Counted from the first letter of the stretch, positions 51,476 to 60,422 are shown. The stretch is 64,000 bases of DNA from RUG023 sp900315435 (GCA_902788205.1 CADAJJ010000010.1:1-64000), one strand, 5' to 3'. Translations and numbers: made by a program. Notes: generated by a model not told the origin, from the letters alone.

Positions 51476-52117
51476 TTACTTGGAATACAACTCGACGATC
51501 AGCTGCTCGTTGATCTTCTCGAGCTCAGTAACTTCACTTCTTCTCGGGACGGCGTTGAAGGTTCCTTTCATCGCATCCGGATCCAGCGACAGCCAGGGGC
51601 AGACACCGCTCTTGCCAAACTCTTCGAGGTTCTGCTTGATCAGCGTCAGCTTCTGCGCACGCGGGGTCAGGGTGATCACGTCACCCGGCTTCACGGAGTA
51701 GGAAGGAATATTGACCCGTCTTCCATTGACCATCACGTGGCCATGGTTCACCAGCTGGGCAGCCTGGTTGCGGCTGGCGGCGAAGTGGAGACGGAACACG
51801 ACATTGTCCAAGCGGCACTCGAGCAGGCTGATAAGCGTCTCACCGGTGATTCCGGGGCGGCGGGCAGCTTCCTCAAAGGTTCTCTTGAACTGCTTCTCGA
51901 GCATGCAATAGGTCTTCTTCAGCTTCTGCTTCTCAGCCAGCTGGAGTCCATAGGTTGTCGGCTTCTTCGCACGGGCTCTCGGATCGCGGCCAGGAAGACC
52001 GGCATTCTTGAGATCGTTCAGCGGGCACTTGCCAGAGCGGCAACGGTCACCCTTGAGAAACAGCTTGCAGCGCTCAGCTCTGCAAACCCTGCATTTTGGT
52101 CCAGTATATCTTGCCAT
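51476..52117 (-). CDS. rpsD: 30S ribosomal protein S4 (zinc-binding form)
   Basis: A 213-residue primary 16S-binding protein. The N-terminus MARYTGPKCRVCRAERCKL with further cysteines in DRCRSGKCPL makes the zinc-finger (C+) version. The S4 domain is RLDNVVFRLHFA...QLVNHGHVMVNGRRV. It often represses the alpha operon, though no leader target is apparent. Confidence 0.97.
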   Translation of the reverse strand: MARYTGPKCRVCRAERCKLFLKGDRCRSGKCPLNDLKNAGLPGRDPRARAKKPTTYGLQLAEKQKLKKTYCMLEKQFKRTFEEAARRPGITGETLISLLECRLDNVVFRLHFAASRNQAAQLVNHGHVMVNGRRVNIPSYSVKPGDVITLTPRAQKLTLIKQNLEEFGKSGVCPWLSLDPDAMKGTFNAVPRRSEVTELEKINEQLIVELYSK

Positions 52118-52135
52118 TTTCTTACCTGCTCCTCA

Positions 52136-52513
52136 TCAGACTCTTCTGCTCTTGCGAGGTCTGCAACCATTGTGGGGAATCGGGGTGCAGTCACTGATGG
52201 TGCGAACCTTCAGGCCAAGCACACCAAGAGAACGGATGGCGCTCTCACGGCCGACACCGGGTCCCTTCACAAAGACATTCACTTCCTGCAGACCGGAGTC
52301 CAGAGCGGCCTTGGCGGCCTTCTCCATCGTGGTCTGAGCGGCATACGGAGTAGACTTCTTGGCACCGCGGAAACCAAGTCCACCGGCACTTGCCCAAGAA
52401 ATAGCGTTGCCCTGCAAATCCGTAATGGTGATGATGGTATTGTTGAAAGTAGCCTGGATGTAGACGTTGCCTTCGTATACCGTCTTCTTAACTTTGCGTT
52501 TTACGTTAGCCAT
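52136..52513 (-). CDS. rpsK: 30S ribosomal protein S11
   Basis: A 125-residue platform protein. Characteristic blocks are VYIQATFNNTIITITD, GLGFRGAKKSTPYAAQ and the basic C-terminus HNGCRPRKSRRV. It is spaced 14 bp from rpsM with a GGAGCAGG-type ribosome site. Confidence 0.97.
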   Translation of the reverse strand: MANVKRKVKKTVYEGNVYIQATFNNTIITITDLQGNAISWASAGGLGFRGAKKSTPYAAQTTMEKAAKAALDSGLQEVNVFVKGPGVGRESAIRSLGVLGLKVRTISDCTPIPHNGCRPRKSRRV

Positions 52514-52527
52514 TTCTTACCTGCTCC

Positions 52528-52893
52528 TTACTTCTTCTTCGCTGCAACGGTCTTCTTCTTACCCTTGCGAGTTCTTGCGTTGGTTCTGGTTCTCTGACCG
52601 CGAACCGGAAGACCCTTTCTGTGGCGAAGGCCGCGGTAGCAGCCAATGTCCATAAGGCGCTTGATATTCAACGCGACTTCCGTGCGAAGTCTGCCTTCAA
52701 CTTTATAGTTCTCGTCGATGACCTTTCTGACGACAGCCAGCTGGTCAACGGTCAAGGTGTTGATATTTGCATCCGGGTCGACACCAGCCTTGGCGCAGAT
52801 ATCCATAGCGGTCTTGTTTCCAATGCCATAGACATACGTCAACGCGATCTTGGTCGCCTTGTTCGGTACATCAACACCAGCAATTCTTGCCAT
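52528..52893 (-). CDS. rpsM: 30S ribosomal protein S13
   Basis: A 121-residue head protein contacting the A and P sites. It begins MARIAGVDVPNKATKIALTY and ends in the basic tail RTNARTRKGKKKTVAAKKK. VRGQRTRTNARTRKG is the conserved tRNA-contact region. Confidence 0.97.
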   Translation of the reverse strand: MARIAGVDVPNKATKIALTYVYGIGNKTAMDICAKAGVDPDANINTLTVDQLAVVRKVIDENYKVEGRLRTEVALNIKRLMDIGCYRGLRHRKGLPVRGQRTRTNARTRKGKKKTVAAKKK

Positions 52894-52928
52894 TTATGGC
52901 CTCCTACATTCAATGGTGGGTTGGAAAA

Positions 52929-53045
52929 TCAACCCTTCTGCCTCTGCTTGTGCTTCGGGTTCTCGCAGATGATTCTGACAACACCATGGCGGCGGATAAC
53001 CTTGCACTTGTCACAGATCGGCTTCACACTTGCTCTCACTTTCAT
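52929..53045 (-). CDS. rpmJ: 50S ribosomal protein L36
   Basis: A 38-residue zinc-binding protein: MKVRASVKPICDKCKVIRRH, then VRIICENPKHKQRQKG with the CxxC...C...H ligands. It is short, sits between secY and rpsM, and no infA gene intervenes. Confidence 0.96.
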   Translation of the reverse strand: MKVRASVKPICDKCKVIRRHGVVRIICENPKHKQRQKG

Positions 53046-53063
53046 GATAAAGCTCCTTCAGCC

Positions 53064-54374
53064 TTAAAGACTTCTGTTCTTGCCCACCGTGAAACCATCA
53101 TAGTGGTGCATTTGCATCAATCCCTCAATCTGACGCATGGTGTCGAGGTCGACGCCGACCATAATGATCAGCGAAGTGCCACCGAACAGCATGGCGACCT
53201 GCGGGGGAAAGCTAAACAACTTCTGTACCAAGGTCGGAATCAGGGCGATGAAAGCCAAGAAGAGGGAACCCGGCAGCACGATACGGTTGAGCACCTTGGT
53301 GAGGTACTCCTCCATCTTCTCGCTGCGGACACCCGGGATAGACCCTCCGTTCTCACGGATCTGTTTGGCCATCTCAACGGGATTCATCGAGATCTGGGTA
53401 TAGAAGAATGCGAATGCGATAATCAGCAGGGTGTAGATAATCAGATAGGGGGCTCCCTGGGGATTCAGCCATTCGGCAAACCGTGCCATCCACCGGACAC
53501 GAGTTCCGAGGGACGAAGCGATCTGCAACGGAAACGAAAGCAAAGCACTCGCGAAGATGACCGGGATGACGTTCGACGGATTGAGTTTCAGCGGGATGTA
53601 GGTGTTCTGGGCACCATACATCCTGCGTCCGACAATACGGCGGGCGTAGTTCACGGGAATCTTGCGGACACCCTGCTCTTCATACACAACCAAAGCGATG
53701 ACGACAAGGAACATCAACGCGACGATCACCACGGACAGGGGGTTCAACGTCCCGGCGCTGATGCCGTGGGCAATCTGGACGCACCCGTCAGGGATACGCG
53801 CGACAATGCCAGCGAAGATCAGCAGGCTGATGCCGTTGCCGATACCCCACTGGGTGATCTTGTCGCCCAGCCACACCAGGAACATGCTTCCTGTCGTGAC
53901 AGTCAACATTGCGATAAGGGTAAACTGTACAATCCCCAAGGTCAACAGGTTGGGAATCGAACGAGCGTAAATTGTGACCACAAACGACTGAATCAGACAG
54001 ACAACAATGGTACCATACCGGGTAATCTGCTGAATCTTCTTGTTTCCGGCCGGGTCTTGCGCCAACTTCTTCAGCGAGGGGACGACCAGCAACATCAGCT
54101 GCAGGATGATCTGCATGCTGATATAGGGCATGACCCCAAGCATGAACAGGGAGAAATTCTCGAACGCGCCACCAGAGAAAAAGTTCAAGTATTCGGTAAG
54201 GCCGAAACTCGAACTATTGCTCTGAGCCAGAAAATATGTGGTCAGGACATTCGGATCGATACCCGGAATAGGAATGACCGCCCCGACCCTGCTGACAATC
54301 AGCAGGCCCAGGGTGATCAGAACTTTCCGACGCAGATCCTTAATTCTGAACATATCAACCAAGGAGTTTGCCAT
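53064..54374 (-). CDS. secY: Preprotein translocase subunit SecY
   Basis: A 436-residue channel subunit of the Sec translocon with ten membrane helices. Conserved pieces are PGIDPN near the N-terminus, GGAFENFSLFMLGVMPYISMQI and the C5 loop with ALIPTLVQKLF. The gene stands between rplO and rpmJ; adk and map, often found just after secY, are missing. Confidence 0.97.
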   Translation of the reverse strand: MANSLVDMFRIKDLRRKVLITLGLLIVSRVGAVIPIPGIDPNVLTTYFLAQSNSSSFGLTEYLNFFSGGAFENFSLFMLGVMPYISMQIILQLMLLVVPSLKKLAQDPAGNKKIQQITRYGTIVVCLIQSFVVTIYARSIPNLLTLGIVQFTLIAMLTVTTGSMFLVWLGDKITQWGIGNGISLLIFAGIVARIPDGCVQIAHGISAGTLNPLSVVIVALMFLVVIALVVYEEQGVRKIPVNYARRIVGRRMYGAQNTYIPLKLNPSNVIPVIFASALLSFPLQIASSLGTRVRWMARFAEWLNPQGAPYLIIYTLLIIAFAFFYTQISMNPVEMAKQIRENGGSIPGVRSEKMEEYLTKVLNRIVLPGSLFLAFIALIPTLVQKLFSFPPQVAMLFGGTSLIIMVGVDLDTMRQIEGLMQMHHYDGFTVGKNRSL

Positions 54375-54397
54375 AAAGCCCTTCTCTTTGCTCCAAC

Positions 54398-54829
54398 TTA
54401 CCGAACTTCACCACCAGCGGCTTTGATCTTCTCGCCGGCAGCGGCGGAGACCTTCAGGCCCTCGATGACGAGTTTCTTGCTCAAGTCACCATCCGCAAGG
54501 ATTTTGGCCTGGGCTTTGGCACCGGACAGGATGCCCTTCTCTCTGAGAGTGGCGTCGCTCACGGTTTCACCATCAGCGAAGCTCGCTTCCAGGACGGTAA
54601 GGGAAACAGGAAGATATGTTACCTTAAATTTGGAATTTGAGAAACCCCTTCTTGCCAAACGGCGATACAAGGGCATCTGTCCACCTTCGAATCCCGGCTT
54701 GACTCCACCGCCAGAACGGGAGTTCTGACCGTTGTTGCCCCTTCCGCAAGTCCTTCCCTTGCTGGAAGCGCCACGACCGACGATGGTCTTCTTGGTATTT
54801 GCGCCCTTTGGCGCAACAATCTGTGCCAT
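54398..54829 (-). CDS. rplO: 50S ribosomal protein L15
   Basis: A 143-residue protein with the glycine/arginine-rich N-terminal arm (VGRGASSKGRTCGRGNNGQ, GGVKPGFEGGQMPLYRRLARRGF) reaching into the 23S core and a globular C-terminal domain. Confidence 0.97.
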   Translation of the reverse strand: MAQIVAPKGANTKKTIVGRGASSKGRTCGRGNNGQNSRSGGGVKPGFEGGQMPLYRRLARRGFSNSKFKVTYLPVSLTVLEASFADGETVSDATLREKGILSGAKAQAKILADGDLSKKLVIEGLKVSAAAGEKIKAAGGEVR

Positions 54830-54830
54830 G

Positions 54831-55019
54831 TTACATCTCCTCGACTTTTACAAGATGAGCGACAACACGGATCATGCCACGAACCGACGGAGTGTCGTCC
54901 GCGATGACGGTGCTACTGATCTTGCCCAGGCCAAGAGCCTTGGCGTTCTTGACCTGGCTGGGCAGGCAGCGGTTCAAGCTTCTCACCAGAGTGATTTTCA
55001 GTTTCTTTGCTTCTGCCAT
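54831..55019 (-). CDS. rpmD: 50S ribosomal protein L30
   Basis: A 62-residue protein: LKITLVRSLNRCLPSQVKNAKALGLGKISSTV is the conserved core. The ATG at 55019 gives the normal length; an upstream frame extends into rpsE and is not used. Some spirochaetes lack L30, so its presence is informative. Confidence 0.95.
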   Translation of the reverse strand: MAEAKKLKITLVRSLNRCLPSQVKNAKALGLGKISSTVIADDTPSVRGMIRVVAHLVKVEEM

Positions 55020-55023
55020 ACCA

Positions 55024-55548
55024 TTACCCCCACATCTCGGCAAGGGACTTCTTGCCTCTGGCCTTGGCGACAGCCTTGGCGTCCATCATGTGCTCGATGG
55101 CGTCAAAGGTCGCCTTGACAGAGTTGATCGGGTTGCGAGAACCGAGGGACTTGCTCACGACATCGTTGATGCCAGCGGCATCGCAGATGAAGCGGACAGC
55201 GCCACCGGCCTTGATGCCCGTACCGGCAACTGCCGGGCGGAGAAGCACACGCGCGCTCTTGTAGGCGCCGACGATCTCGTGAGGGATCTTCGGGGTATCG
55301 TTCTTCATCGGAACGGTAACCAGGTGTGCTCTTGCTCTGGAAGAAGCCTTGCGGATTGCCTCAGTCACATCGTTGGACTTGCCGAAGCCGTAGCCCACGT
55401 GACCTTTCTTATCACCGACAACGACCAAGGCGGCGAAGGAGGCATGCTTGCCGCCTTTGACAACCTTGCTGACGCGGTTCAGCCGAACGAGATGCTCAAC
55501 AAATCCATCGTCCTTGTTGTGGTCTCTTTCTCTTTCATTGTTAGCCAC
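55024..55548 (-). CDS. rpsE: 30S ribosomal protein S5
   Basis: A 174-residue accuracy protein with a double-stranded-RNA-binding-like N-terminal domain (VVKGGKHASFAALVVVGDKKGHVGYG) and the GTGIKAGGAVRFICDAAGI segment in the C-terminal domain. Confidence 0.97.
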   Translation of the reverse strand: MANNERERDHNKDDGFVEHLVRLNRVSKVVKGGKHASFAALVVVGDKKGHVGYGFGKSNDVTEAIRKASSRARAHLVTVPMKNDTPKIPHEIVGAYKSARVLLRPAVAGTGIKAGGAVRFICDAAGINDVVSKSLGSRNPINSVKATFDAIEHMMDAKAVAKARGKKSLAEMWG

Positions 55549-55559
55549 AGTACTACCCC

Positions 55560-55919
55560 TTAGAACTTGACACCGGCCTTGCGGGCGCCATCGGCGATGC
55601 TCTTCACGATGCCATGATACATGTAACCGTTACGATCGAACACCACAGTGTTGATATTCTTCTCGAGCATGCGCTTGCCGGCAATCTCGCCAAGCTTCGC
55701 GGCATTCTCGACATTGTTCCTCACGCCCTTCAGATCACCCTCGACAGTGCTGGCGGAGACCAAGGTCTTGCCGTTGACGTCGTCGATGACCTGGACGTAC
55801 ATGTGCAGATTGCTGCGGAACACAGTCATACGCGGACGATCCGGAGTGCCACTCAGATGCTTTCTGATGTGGAGCTTGCGGCGTTCGTGCTTTCTCTGCT
55901 TATCGATAATTCTGTTCAT
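55560..55919 (-). CDS. rplR: 50S ribosomal protein L18
   Basis: A 119-residue 5S rRNA-binding protein: basic N-terminus (KQRKHERRKLHIRKHLSGT), PRMTVFRSNLHMYVQVIDD and the end ADGARKAGVKF. Normal length and position. Confidence 0.97.
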   Translation of the reverse strand: MNRIIDKQRKHERRKLHIRKHLSGTPDRPRMTVFRSNLHMYVQVIDDVNGKTLVSASTVEGDLKGVRNNVENAAKLGEIAGKRMLEKNINTVVFDRNGYMYHGIVKSIADGARKAGVKF

Positions 55920-55934
55920 AACGCTAGCCTACCA

Positions 55935-56480
55935 TCATTTCTTCGCGGCAGCGGTCTTACCAGCCTTGCGGCGGATGACCTCCTGCTCGTACTTGATACC
56001 CTTGCCCTTATACGGCTCAGGTCCACGCAGACTTCTGATGTCCGCCGCAACCTGTCCCACCTTCTGCTTGTCGATGGAGGAGACGGTAACCTTGTTCGGG
56101 TTATCGACCTTCAGCTCGACGCCTTCCGGGCAGACAAACTCGATCTGGGTTGCGTAGCCGAGAGTGAACAGGATGTTCTTGCCCTTGGCCTCGGCGCGGT
56201 AACCGACACCGTTGATCGTCAGGCTCTTGGAATATCCCGTGGTGACACCGACGACCGCGTTGTTGATCAGCTGGCGGTACAGACCGTGCAAACTTCTGTT
56301 ACGAATCGAATCGTCCTTGCGGCTTACCTCGACCTTCCCGTCCTTGACCTCGACAGTGATGTCGGGATTCACGGTGACAGCGGTCTTGCCCTTCGGGCCC
56401 TCGACAGTGACCGACGTACCGGCCACGGAAACCTTGACGCCCTGCGGGAGAACGATAGGCAATCTTCCAATTCTGGACAT
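55935..56480 (-). CDS. rplF: 50S ribosomal protein L6
   Basis: A 181-residue protein with two homologous halves, MSRIGRLPIVLPQGVKV at the start and the conserved GPEPYKGKGIKYEQEVIRRKAGK at the end, near the factor-binding site. Confidence 0.97.
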   Translation of the reverse strand: MSRIGRLPIVLPQGVKVSVAGTSVTVEGPKGKTAVTVNPDITVEVKDGKVEVSRKDDSIRNRSLHGLYRQLINNAVVGVTTGYSKSLTINGVGYRAEAKGKNILFTLGYATQIEFVCPEGVELKVDNPNKVTVSSIDKQKVGQVAADIRSLRGPEPYKGKGIKYEQEVIRRKAGKTAAAKK

Positions 56481-56494
56481 GTTCTACCTCCTCC

Positions 56495-56893
56495 TTACCA
56501 AACCTTGCAGATCAGCTCGCCACCGATCTTGGACTCCGCGGCCTTCTTTCCGGTGATGACACCCTCGGAAGTCGAGACCACCAGGACACCATAGCCATTG
56601 TACACGCGGGGCATGTCGCGATACCCAGTGTACATGCGGCGGCCCGGAGTGGACATGCGCTCGATGCCATGAATGACAGGAGCCTGATTCTCATCGTACT
56701 TCAAGTAGACGCGGACGAACGGGAAGTTGTCCTTGGTCACCTTCTTGAAGTTCTTCACGAAACCCTCATTCTTCAAGATCTTGATGATCTGAAGCTTCAT
56801 CTTCGAAGTAGAGATGTCTACCTTATCGTGCTTCGCCAGACTAGCGTTTCTAATCTTGGTGAGCATATCTGCTACTGGATCACTTACTGCCAT
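56495..56893 (-). CDS. rpsH: 30S ribosomal protein S8
   Basis: A 132-residue 16S-binding protein: DPVADMLTKIRNASLAKHDKV at the start and VLVVSTSEGVITGKKAAES..GGELICKVW at the end. In E. coli S8 represses the spc operon. Confidence 0.97.
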   Translation of the reverse strand: MAVSDPVADMLTKIRNASLAKHDKVDISTSKMKLQIIKILKNEGFVKNFKKVTKDNFPFVRVYLKYDENQAPVIHGIERMSTPGRRMYTGYRDMPRVYNGYGVLVVSTSEGVITGKKAAESKIGGELICKVW

Positions 56894-56905
56894 AGTAGTC
56901 TCTCC

Positions 56906-57091
56906 TTACCAACTAGATTTAGTAACGCCAGGAATCTGGCCTTCGCTCGCCAGCTTGCGGAAGCAAATTCTGCACATATCAAACTGACGCATATATCCAC
57001 GAGGACGACCGCAAATTCTGCAACGATGATAGCTTCTGGTGCTGAACTTCGGATCTCTCTTCGATTTGATAATCAACGATTTCTTTGCCAT
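56906..57091 (-). CDS. rpsN: 30S ribosomal protein S14 type Z
   Basis: A 61-residue short zinc form with CRICGRPRGYMRQFDMCRIC ligands and a GVTKSSW C-terminus. The zinc-free long form is not present in this operon. Confidence 0.97.
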   Translation of the reverse strand: MAKKSLIIKSKRDPKFSTRSYHRCRICGRPRGYMRQFDMCRICFRKLASEGQIPGVTKSSW

Positions 57092-57103
57092 GATCTCTAA
57101 CCC

Positions 57104-57733
57104 TTACTTACCGGCTTTCTTTGCGAAAGGCATGCCGAGCTTTGCAAGCAGGTCATAGCCCTCTTCGTCGGTCCTGGCAGTGGTGACGAACGCAATGTTC
57201 ATACCGCTAATCCGCTCAATCTTGTCGAAGTCGATTTCCGGGAAAATAATCTGCTCGGTAATGCCGAGGGAGTAATTTCCTCTTCCGTCGAAAGCGTTGG
57301 GATTGACGCCTCTGAAGTCCTTCACACGCGGAAGAGCGATACAGATCAGTCTCTCCAGGAAGAACCACATATTGTCTCCACGAAGCGTGACCATGGCGCC
57401 AATCTCCTGGCCCTCGCGGACCTTGAAGTTGGCGATGGACTTTCTCGCCTTGGTCTTGACAACGTGCTGACCGGTGATCGTCTCCAGCTCCTTGACGGCG
57501 GTCTCGAGCAGTTTCTTGTTCTCGACGGCATCACCGCAACCGATGCTGACCACGATCTTCTCAAGACGGGGTACTTGCATGACGGAGGTGTAGCCGTGCT
57601 CCTTGAACAGGGCAGGCGCGACCTCTTCCAGATACTTCCTCTTAAAGTTCGGGACAAACTTTTCAACAGGTGCAGTCTCAGCTTTCTCAGCCTTCTTCGG
57701 AGCTGCCGCCTTTTCTTTCTTGTCTTCTGCCAT
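57104..57733 (-). CDS. rplE: 50S ribosomal protein L5 with N-terminal extension
   Basis: A 209-residue protein; the usual L5 has about 180. The first about 27 residues are Lys/Ala/Glu-rich (EDKKEKAAAPKKAEKAE). The core (VPNFKRKYLEEVAPALF, MQVPRLEKIVVSIG, GVNPNAFDGRGNYSLGI) is normal and binds 5S rRNA. Its ATG overlaps the rplX stop by one base (TGATG). Confidence 0.97.
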   Translation of the reverse strand: MAEDKKEKAAAPKKAEKAETAPVEKFVPNFKRKYLEEVAPALFKEHGYTSVMQVPRLEKIVVSIGCGDAVENKKLLETAVKELETITGQHVVKTKARKSIANFKVREGQEIGAMVTLRGDNMWFFLERLICIALPRVKDFRGVNPNAFDGRGNYSLGITEQIIFPEIDFDKIERISGMNIAFVTTARTDEEGYDLLAKLGMPFAKKAGK

Positions 57734-58038
57734 CAGAGTGTTTCCCCAGTCTTTTTGGCGAAACGGACCTTGTTGCCCTTCTCGTCAAACTTGTATCCGA
57801 TGCGAGTCGTCTTGCCGTCTTTGGTGACATAAGCGACATTTGCCACAGAAATCGGAGCCTCGATCTCCACGAAGCCACCCTTGTCCTGCGGGTTTTTCTT
57901 TTTCACGGTCTTCTTGACCATGTTGACACCCTGGACCAGAACTTTCGAGTTCTTGGCATCAGTGGAAAGGATACGGCCGGTCTTGCCCTTGTCCTTGCCA
58001 GAGATGACTTTTACGGTGTCATTTTTCTTCAGTCTCAT
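57733..58038 (-). CDS. rplX: 50S ribosomal protein L24
   Basis: A 101-residue assembly initiator with a KOW motif in NDTVKVISGKDKGKTGRIL and the NMVKKTVKKKNPQDKGGFVEIEAPI segment. Confidence 0.97.
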   Translation of the reverse strand: MRLKKNDTVKVISGKDKGKTGRILSTDAKNSKVLVQGVNMVKKTVKKKNPQDKGGFVEIEAPISVANVAYVTKDGKTTRIGYKFDEKGNKVRFAKKTGETL

Positions 58039-58048
58039 AGCTGATCTC

Positions 58049-58414
58049 CTACAACACTTCCGGCGCGAGGGACACGATCTTCATGTAACCATTGCGAAGT
58101 TCCCTTGCAACGGGTCCGAAAATGCGCTTGCCGCGCGGGTTATTGTTGGCGTCGATGATGACGCATGCGTTATCATCGAACCTGATATAGGTACCGTCAG
58201 GTCTGCGGTATTCCTTCCTCGTACGGACAATCACGGCCTTGAGCACGTCGCCGCGCTTGATGGCGCCATTGGGGAGTGCGTCCTTGACGGCGACCACGAT
58301 GATATCGCCGACACTGGCGACATATCTGTGGCTTCCACCGAGGACCTTGATGCACTGGACCCGCTTGGCTCCACTATTGTCCGCGACATTCAAATAGCTC
58401 TGCATCTGGATCAT
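58049..58414 (-). CDS. rplN: 50S ribosomal protein L14
   Basis: A 121-residue protein at the subunit interface: MIQMQSYLNVADNSGAKRVQ at the start and RIFGPVARELR near the end. Normal length. Confidence 0.97.
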   Translation of the reverse strand: MIQMQSYLNVADNSGAKRVQCIKVLGGSHRYVASVGDIIVVAVKDALPNGAIKRGDVLKAVIVRTRKEYRRPDGTYIRFDDNACVIIDANNNPRGKRIFGPVARELRNGYMKIVSLAPEVL

Positions 58415-58433
58415 AATGTCTCTCCTGCCCTAC

Positions 58434-58688
58434 TTACCGAGCACGCTCGACAATCTGAACGAGACGCCAGCAAACATCCTTGCTCAGATGGCGGCACTGT
58501 TCGATACGGACGGTGTCACCTTCCTTGGCCTCGTTTTTCTCATCGTGAGCCTTCACCTTCTTGGTGCTGGTCACATACTTCTTGTACAGGGGGTGCAGCA
58601 TCTTGGTGGAGATGGCGACGGTGATCGTCTTGTCCATCTTATCGCTGACAACCTGTCCGACAAAGGTCTTGTTCCAAGCTTTTTCCAT
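58434..58688 (-). CDS. rpsQ: 30S ribosomal protein S17
   Basis: An 84-residue OB-fold protein: FVGQVVSDKMDKTITVAI and DTVRIEQCRHLSKDVCWRLV. Normal length and position between rpmC and rplN. Confidence 0.97.
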   Translation of the reverse strand: MEKAWNKTFVGQVVSDKMDKTITVAISTKMLHPLYKKYVTSTKKVKAHDEKNEAKEGDTVRIEQCRHLSKDVCWRLVQIVERAR

Positions 58689-58699
58689 CTCTCACTCCC

Positions 58700-58915
58700 T
58701 TATTTGGCAGCCTTACGGATGCCAAGCTCGTACTCGCGGATCAGCGTGTTGACACGAGCGATACTTCTGCGAGTCGTGCGCAGGACGAGCGGGTTGTCCA
58801 AATGGCCAAGCACTCTCCCCATTCTCAGGTCAAGCAGCTGCTTGTGAAGCTCTTCCTTCTTTGCCTTCAACTCGTCCAGGGTCAAATCGTTAAACGAATT
58901 CTTCATAACTCTCAC
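58700..58915 (-). CDS. rpmC: 50S ribosomal protein L29
   Basis: A 71-residue two-helix protein at the tunnel exit: FNDLTLDELKAKKEELHKQLLDLRMGRVLG and RRSIARVNTLIREYELG. It overlaps rplP by 4 bp. Confidence 0.96.
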   Translation of the reverse strand: MRVMKNSFNDLTLDELKAKKEELHKQLLDLRMGRVLGHLDNPLVLRTTRRSIARVNTLIREYELGIRKAAK

Positions 58916-59328
58916 TCCGCCTCGCGTCTCTCGACGAACTTGGTATGGATCGGAAGCTTGGACGCTGCCAGCGTCATTGCCTCGACAGCGACGTCTTTCG
59001 AAACACCGCCCATCTCAAACATGATGGTGCCGGTCTTCACGACTGCAACCCAGCCTTCCGGGGCACCTTTGCCGTTTCCCTGTCTGGTTTCGGCAGGCTT
59101 CTTGGTATACGGCATGTCGGGATAGATCCGGATCCAAATCTTGCCACCGCGCTTGATGCTGCGGGACAAGGCGATACGGGCTGCCTCGATCTGACGGTTC
59201 GTGATCCAGAGCGGCTCGGTAGCCATCAGGCCAAACTCACCAAAAGCCAGCGTGTTGCCGACATGGGCGACGCCCTTGCGGTCTCCGCGCTGCTTCTTTC
59301 TCCATTCAACTCTCTTCGGACTCAGCAT
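58912..59328 (-). CDS. rplP: 50S ribosomal protein L16
   Basis: A 138-residue protein near the peptidyl-transferase centre: MLSPKRVEWRKKQRGDRKG, FGEFGLMATEPLWITNRQIEAAR and WIRIYPDMPYTKKPAETRQG. Confidence 0.97.
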   Translation of the reverse strand: MLSPKRVEWRKKQRGDRKGVAHVGNTLAFGEFGLMATEPLWITNRQIEAARIALSRSIKRGGKIWIRIYPDMPYTKKPAETRQGNGKGAPEGWVAVVKTGTIMFEMGGVSKDVAVEAMTLAASKLPIHTKFVERREAE

Positions 59329-59331
59329 GGC

Positions 59332-60045
59332 TTAGCTCCTTGCATCGGCGGTCTCGCCCTCGGCCTTCATCGGGCTCTTGGCGACCGTACCGGCATCGTT
59401 CTTCTGGACATGGTCATAGATCTCGCCATTGAACACCCAAACCTTGACGCCAATGCAGCCGAAGGAGGTGTTGGCAGTGGTGAAACCGTAGTCGATGTCG
59501 CTGCGGAGGGTGTGGAGAGGCACGCGGCCTTCCTTCATCCACTCGCTGCGGGAAATCTCGGCACCACCGATACGTCCAGAAAGTCTGACCTTGATACCCT
59601 GGGCACCGCTTTGCAACGCCTTGCTGATCGCGGTCTTCATCGCTCTGCGGTAAGAACCACGGGCGACAAGCTGGCGGGCGATGTTGGCAGAGATGAGCTG
59701 CGCATCAGCCTCGGGTTTCTTGATCTCCTTGATCTTGATGGCCACCTTCTGATTGGACAGCTTCTGCAGTCTCTGGCCAAGCTTCTCGACGTTGGCACCC
59801 TTGCTGCCGATGATGATTCCAGGTCTGCTGGTGGTGATCATGATCGTGATGCGCTGAGGCTGTCTGACAATCTCGACGTCAGAAATCTCAGCACCCTGTA
59901 CCTCAGGACAAGCAAGCAGCTCTTTGCGCAGCTTCAAGTCCTCATGCAGCGTGTCTGCATACTGTTTGCGATCTACAAACCACTTGGACTTCCAGGTCTT
60001 GTTGATACCCAATCTCAGTCCAATAGGATTAACTTTCTGGCCCAT
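59332..60045 (-). CDS. rpsC: 30S ribosomal protein S3
   Basis: A 237-residue head protein with a KH domain (PGIIIGSKGANVEKL) and the conserved C-terminal domain SGRIGGAEISRSEWMKEGRVPLHTLR; a short acidic/alanine tail follows. It starts immediately after the rplV stop codon. Confidence 0.97.
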   Translation of the reverse strand: MGQKVNPIGLRLGINKTWKSKWFVDRKQYADTLHEDLKLRKELLACPEVQGAEISDVEIVRQPQRITIMITTSRPGIIIGSKGANVEKLGQRLQKLSNQKVAIKIKEIKKPEADAQLISANIARQLVARGSYRRAMKTAISKALQSGAQGIKVRLSGRIGGAEISRSEWMKEGRVPLHTLRSDIDYGFTTANTSFGCIGVKVWVFNGEIYDHVQKNDAGTVAKSPMKAEGETADARS

Positions 60046-60408
60046 TTATTTCCTCACACTAGCTTTTTCGTCGACAGTGACGGTAATGTGCGACATCCTG
60101 CGCAGAAGAATATCTCTTCTTCCATGGGATCTGGGCCATACTCTCTTGAGTCTGGGACCATCGTCAATCTTCAGCTCAGCAACCACCAGATCTTCCTCAT
60201 CCAATCTGTTGTTCACATTCACTGCGTTCGCGCCAGCGCTCTTCAATACCTTCAGGATCAGGCGTGCGCCCTTCTGAGGCATCGCCTCGAGGATAGCGAC
60301 AGCCTCGGGGTACGGTTTCCGTCTCACCAGGTCAGCGACGGGGCGGACCTTGGAAGGAGAAACCAGCAAGAACTTGGCAACAGCGGTATAACCTTTTTTA
60401 TCTGCCAT
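60046..60408 (-). CDS. rplV: 50S ribosomal protein L22
   Basis: A 120-residue protein lining the exit tunnel: VSPSKVRPVADLVRRKPYPEAV and the beta-hairpin/end KRVWPRSHGRRDILLRRMSHITVTV. Confidence 0.97.
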   Translation of the reverse strand: MADKKGYTAVAKFLLVSPSKVRPVADLVRRKPYPEAVAILEAMPQKGARLILKVLKSAGANAVNVNNRLDEEDLVVAELKIDDGPRLKRVWPRSHGRRDILLRRMSHITVTVDEKASVRK

Positions 60409-60422
60409 AATGCTCTACTTCC

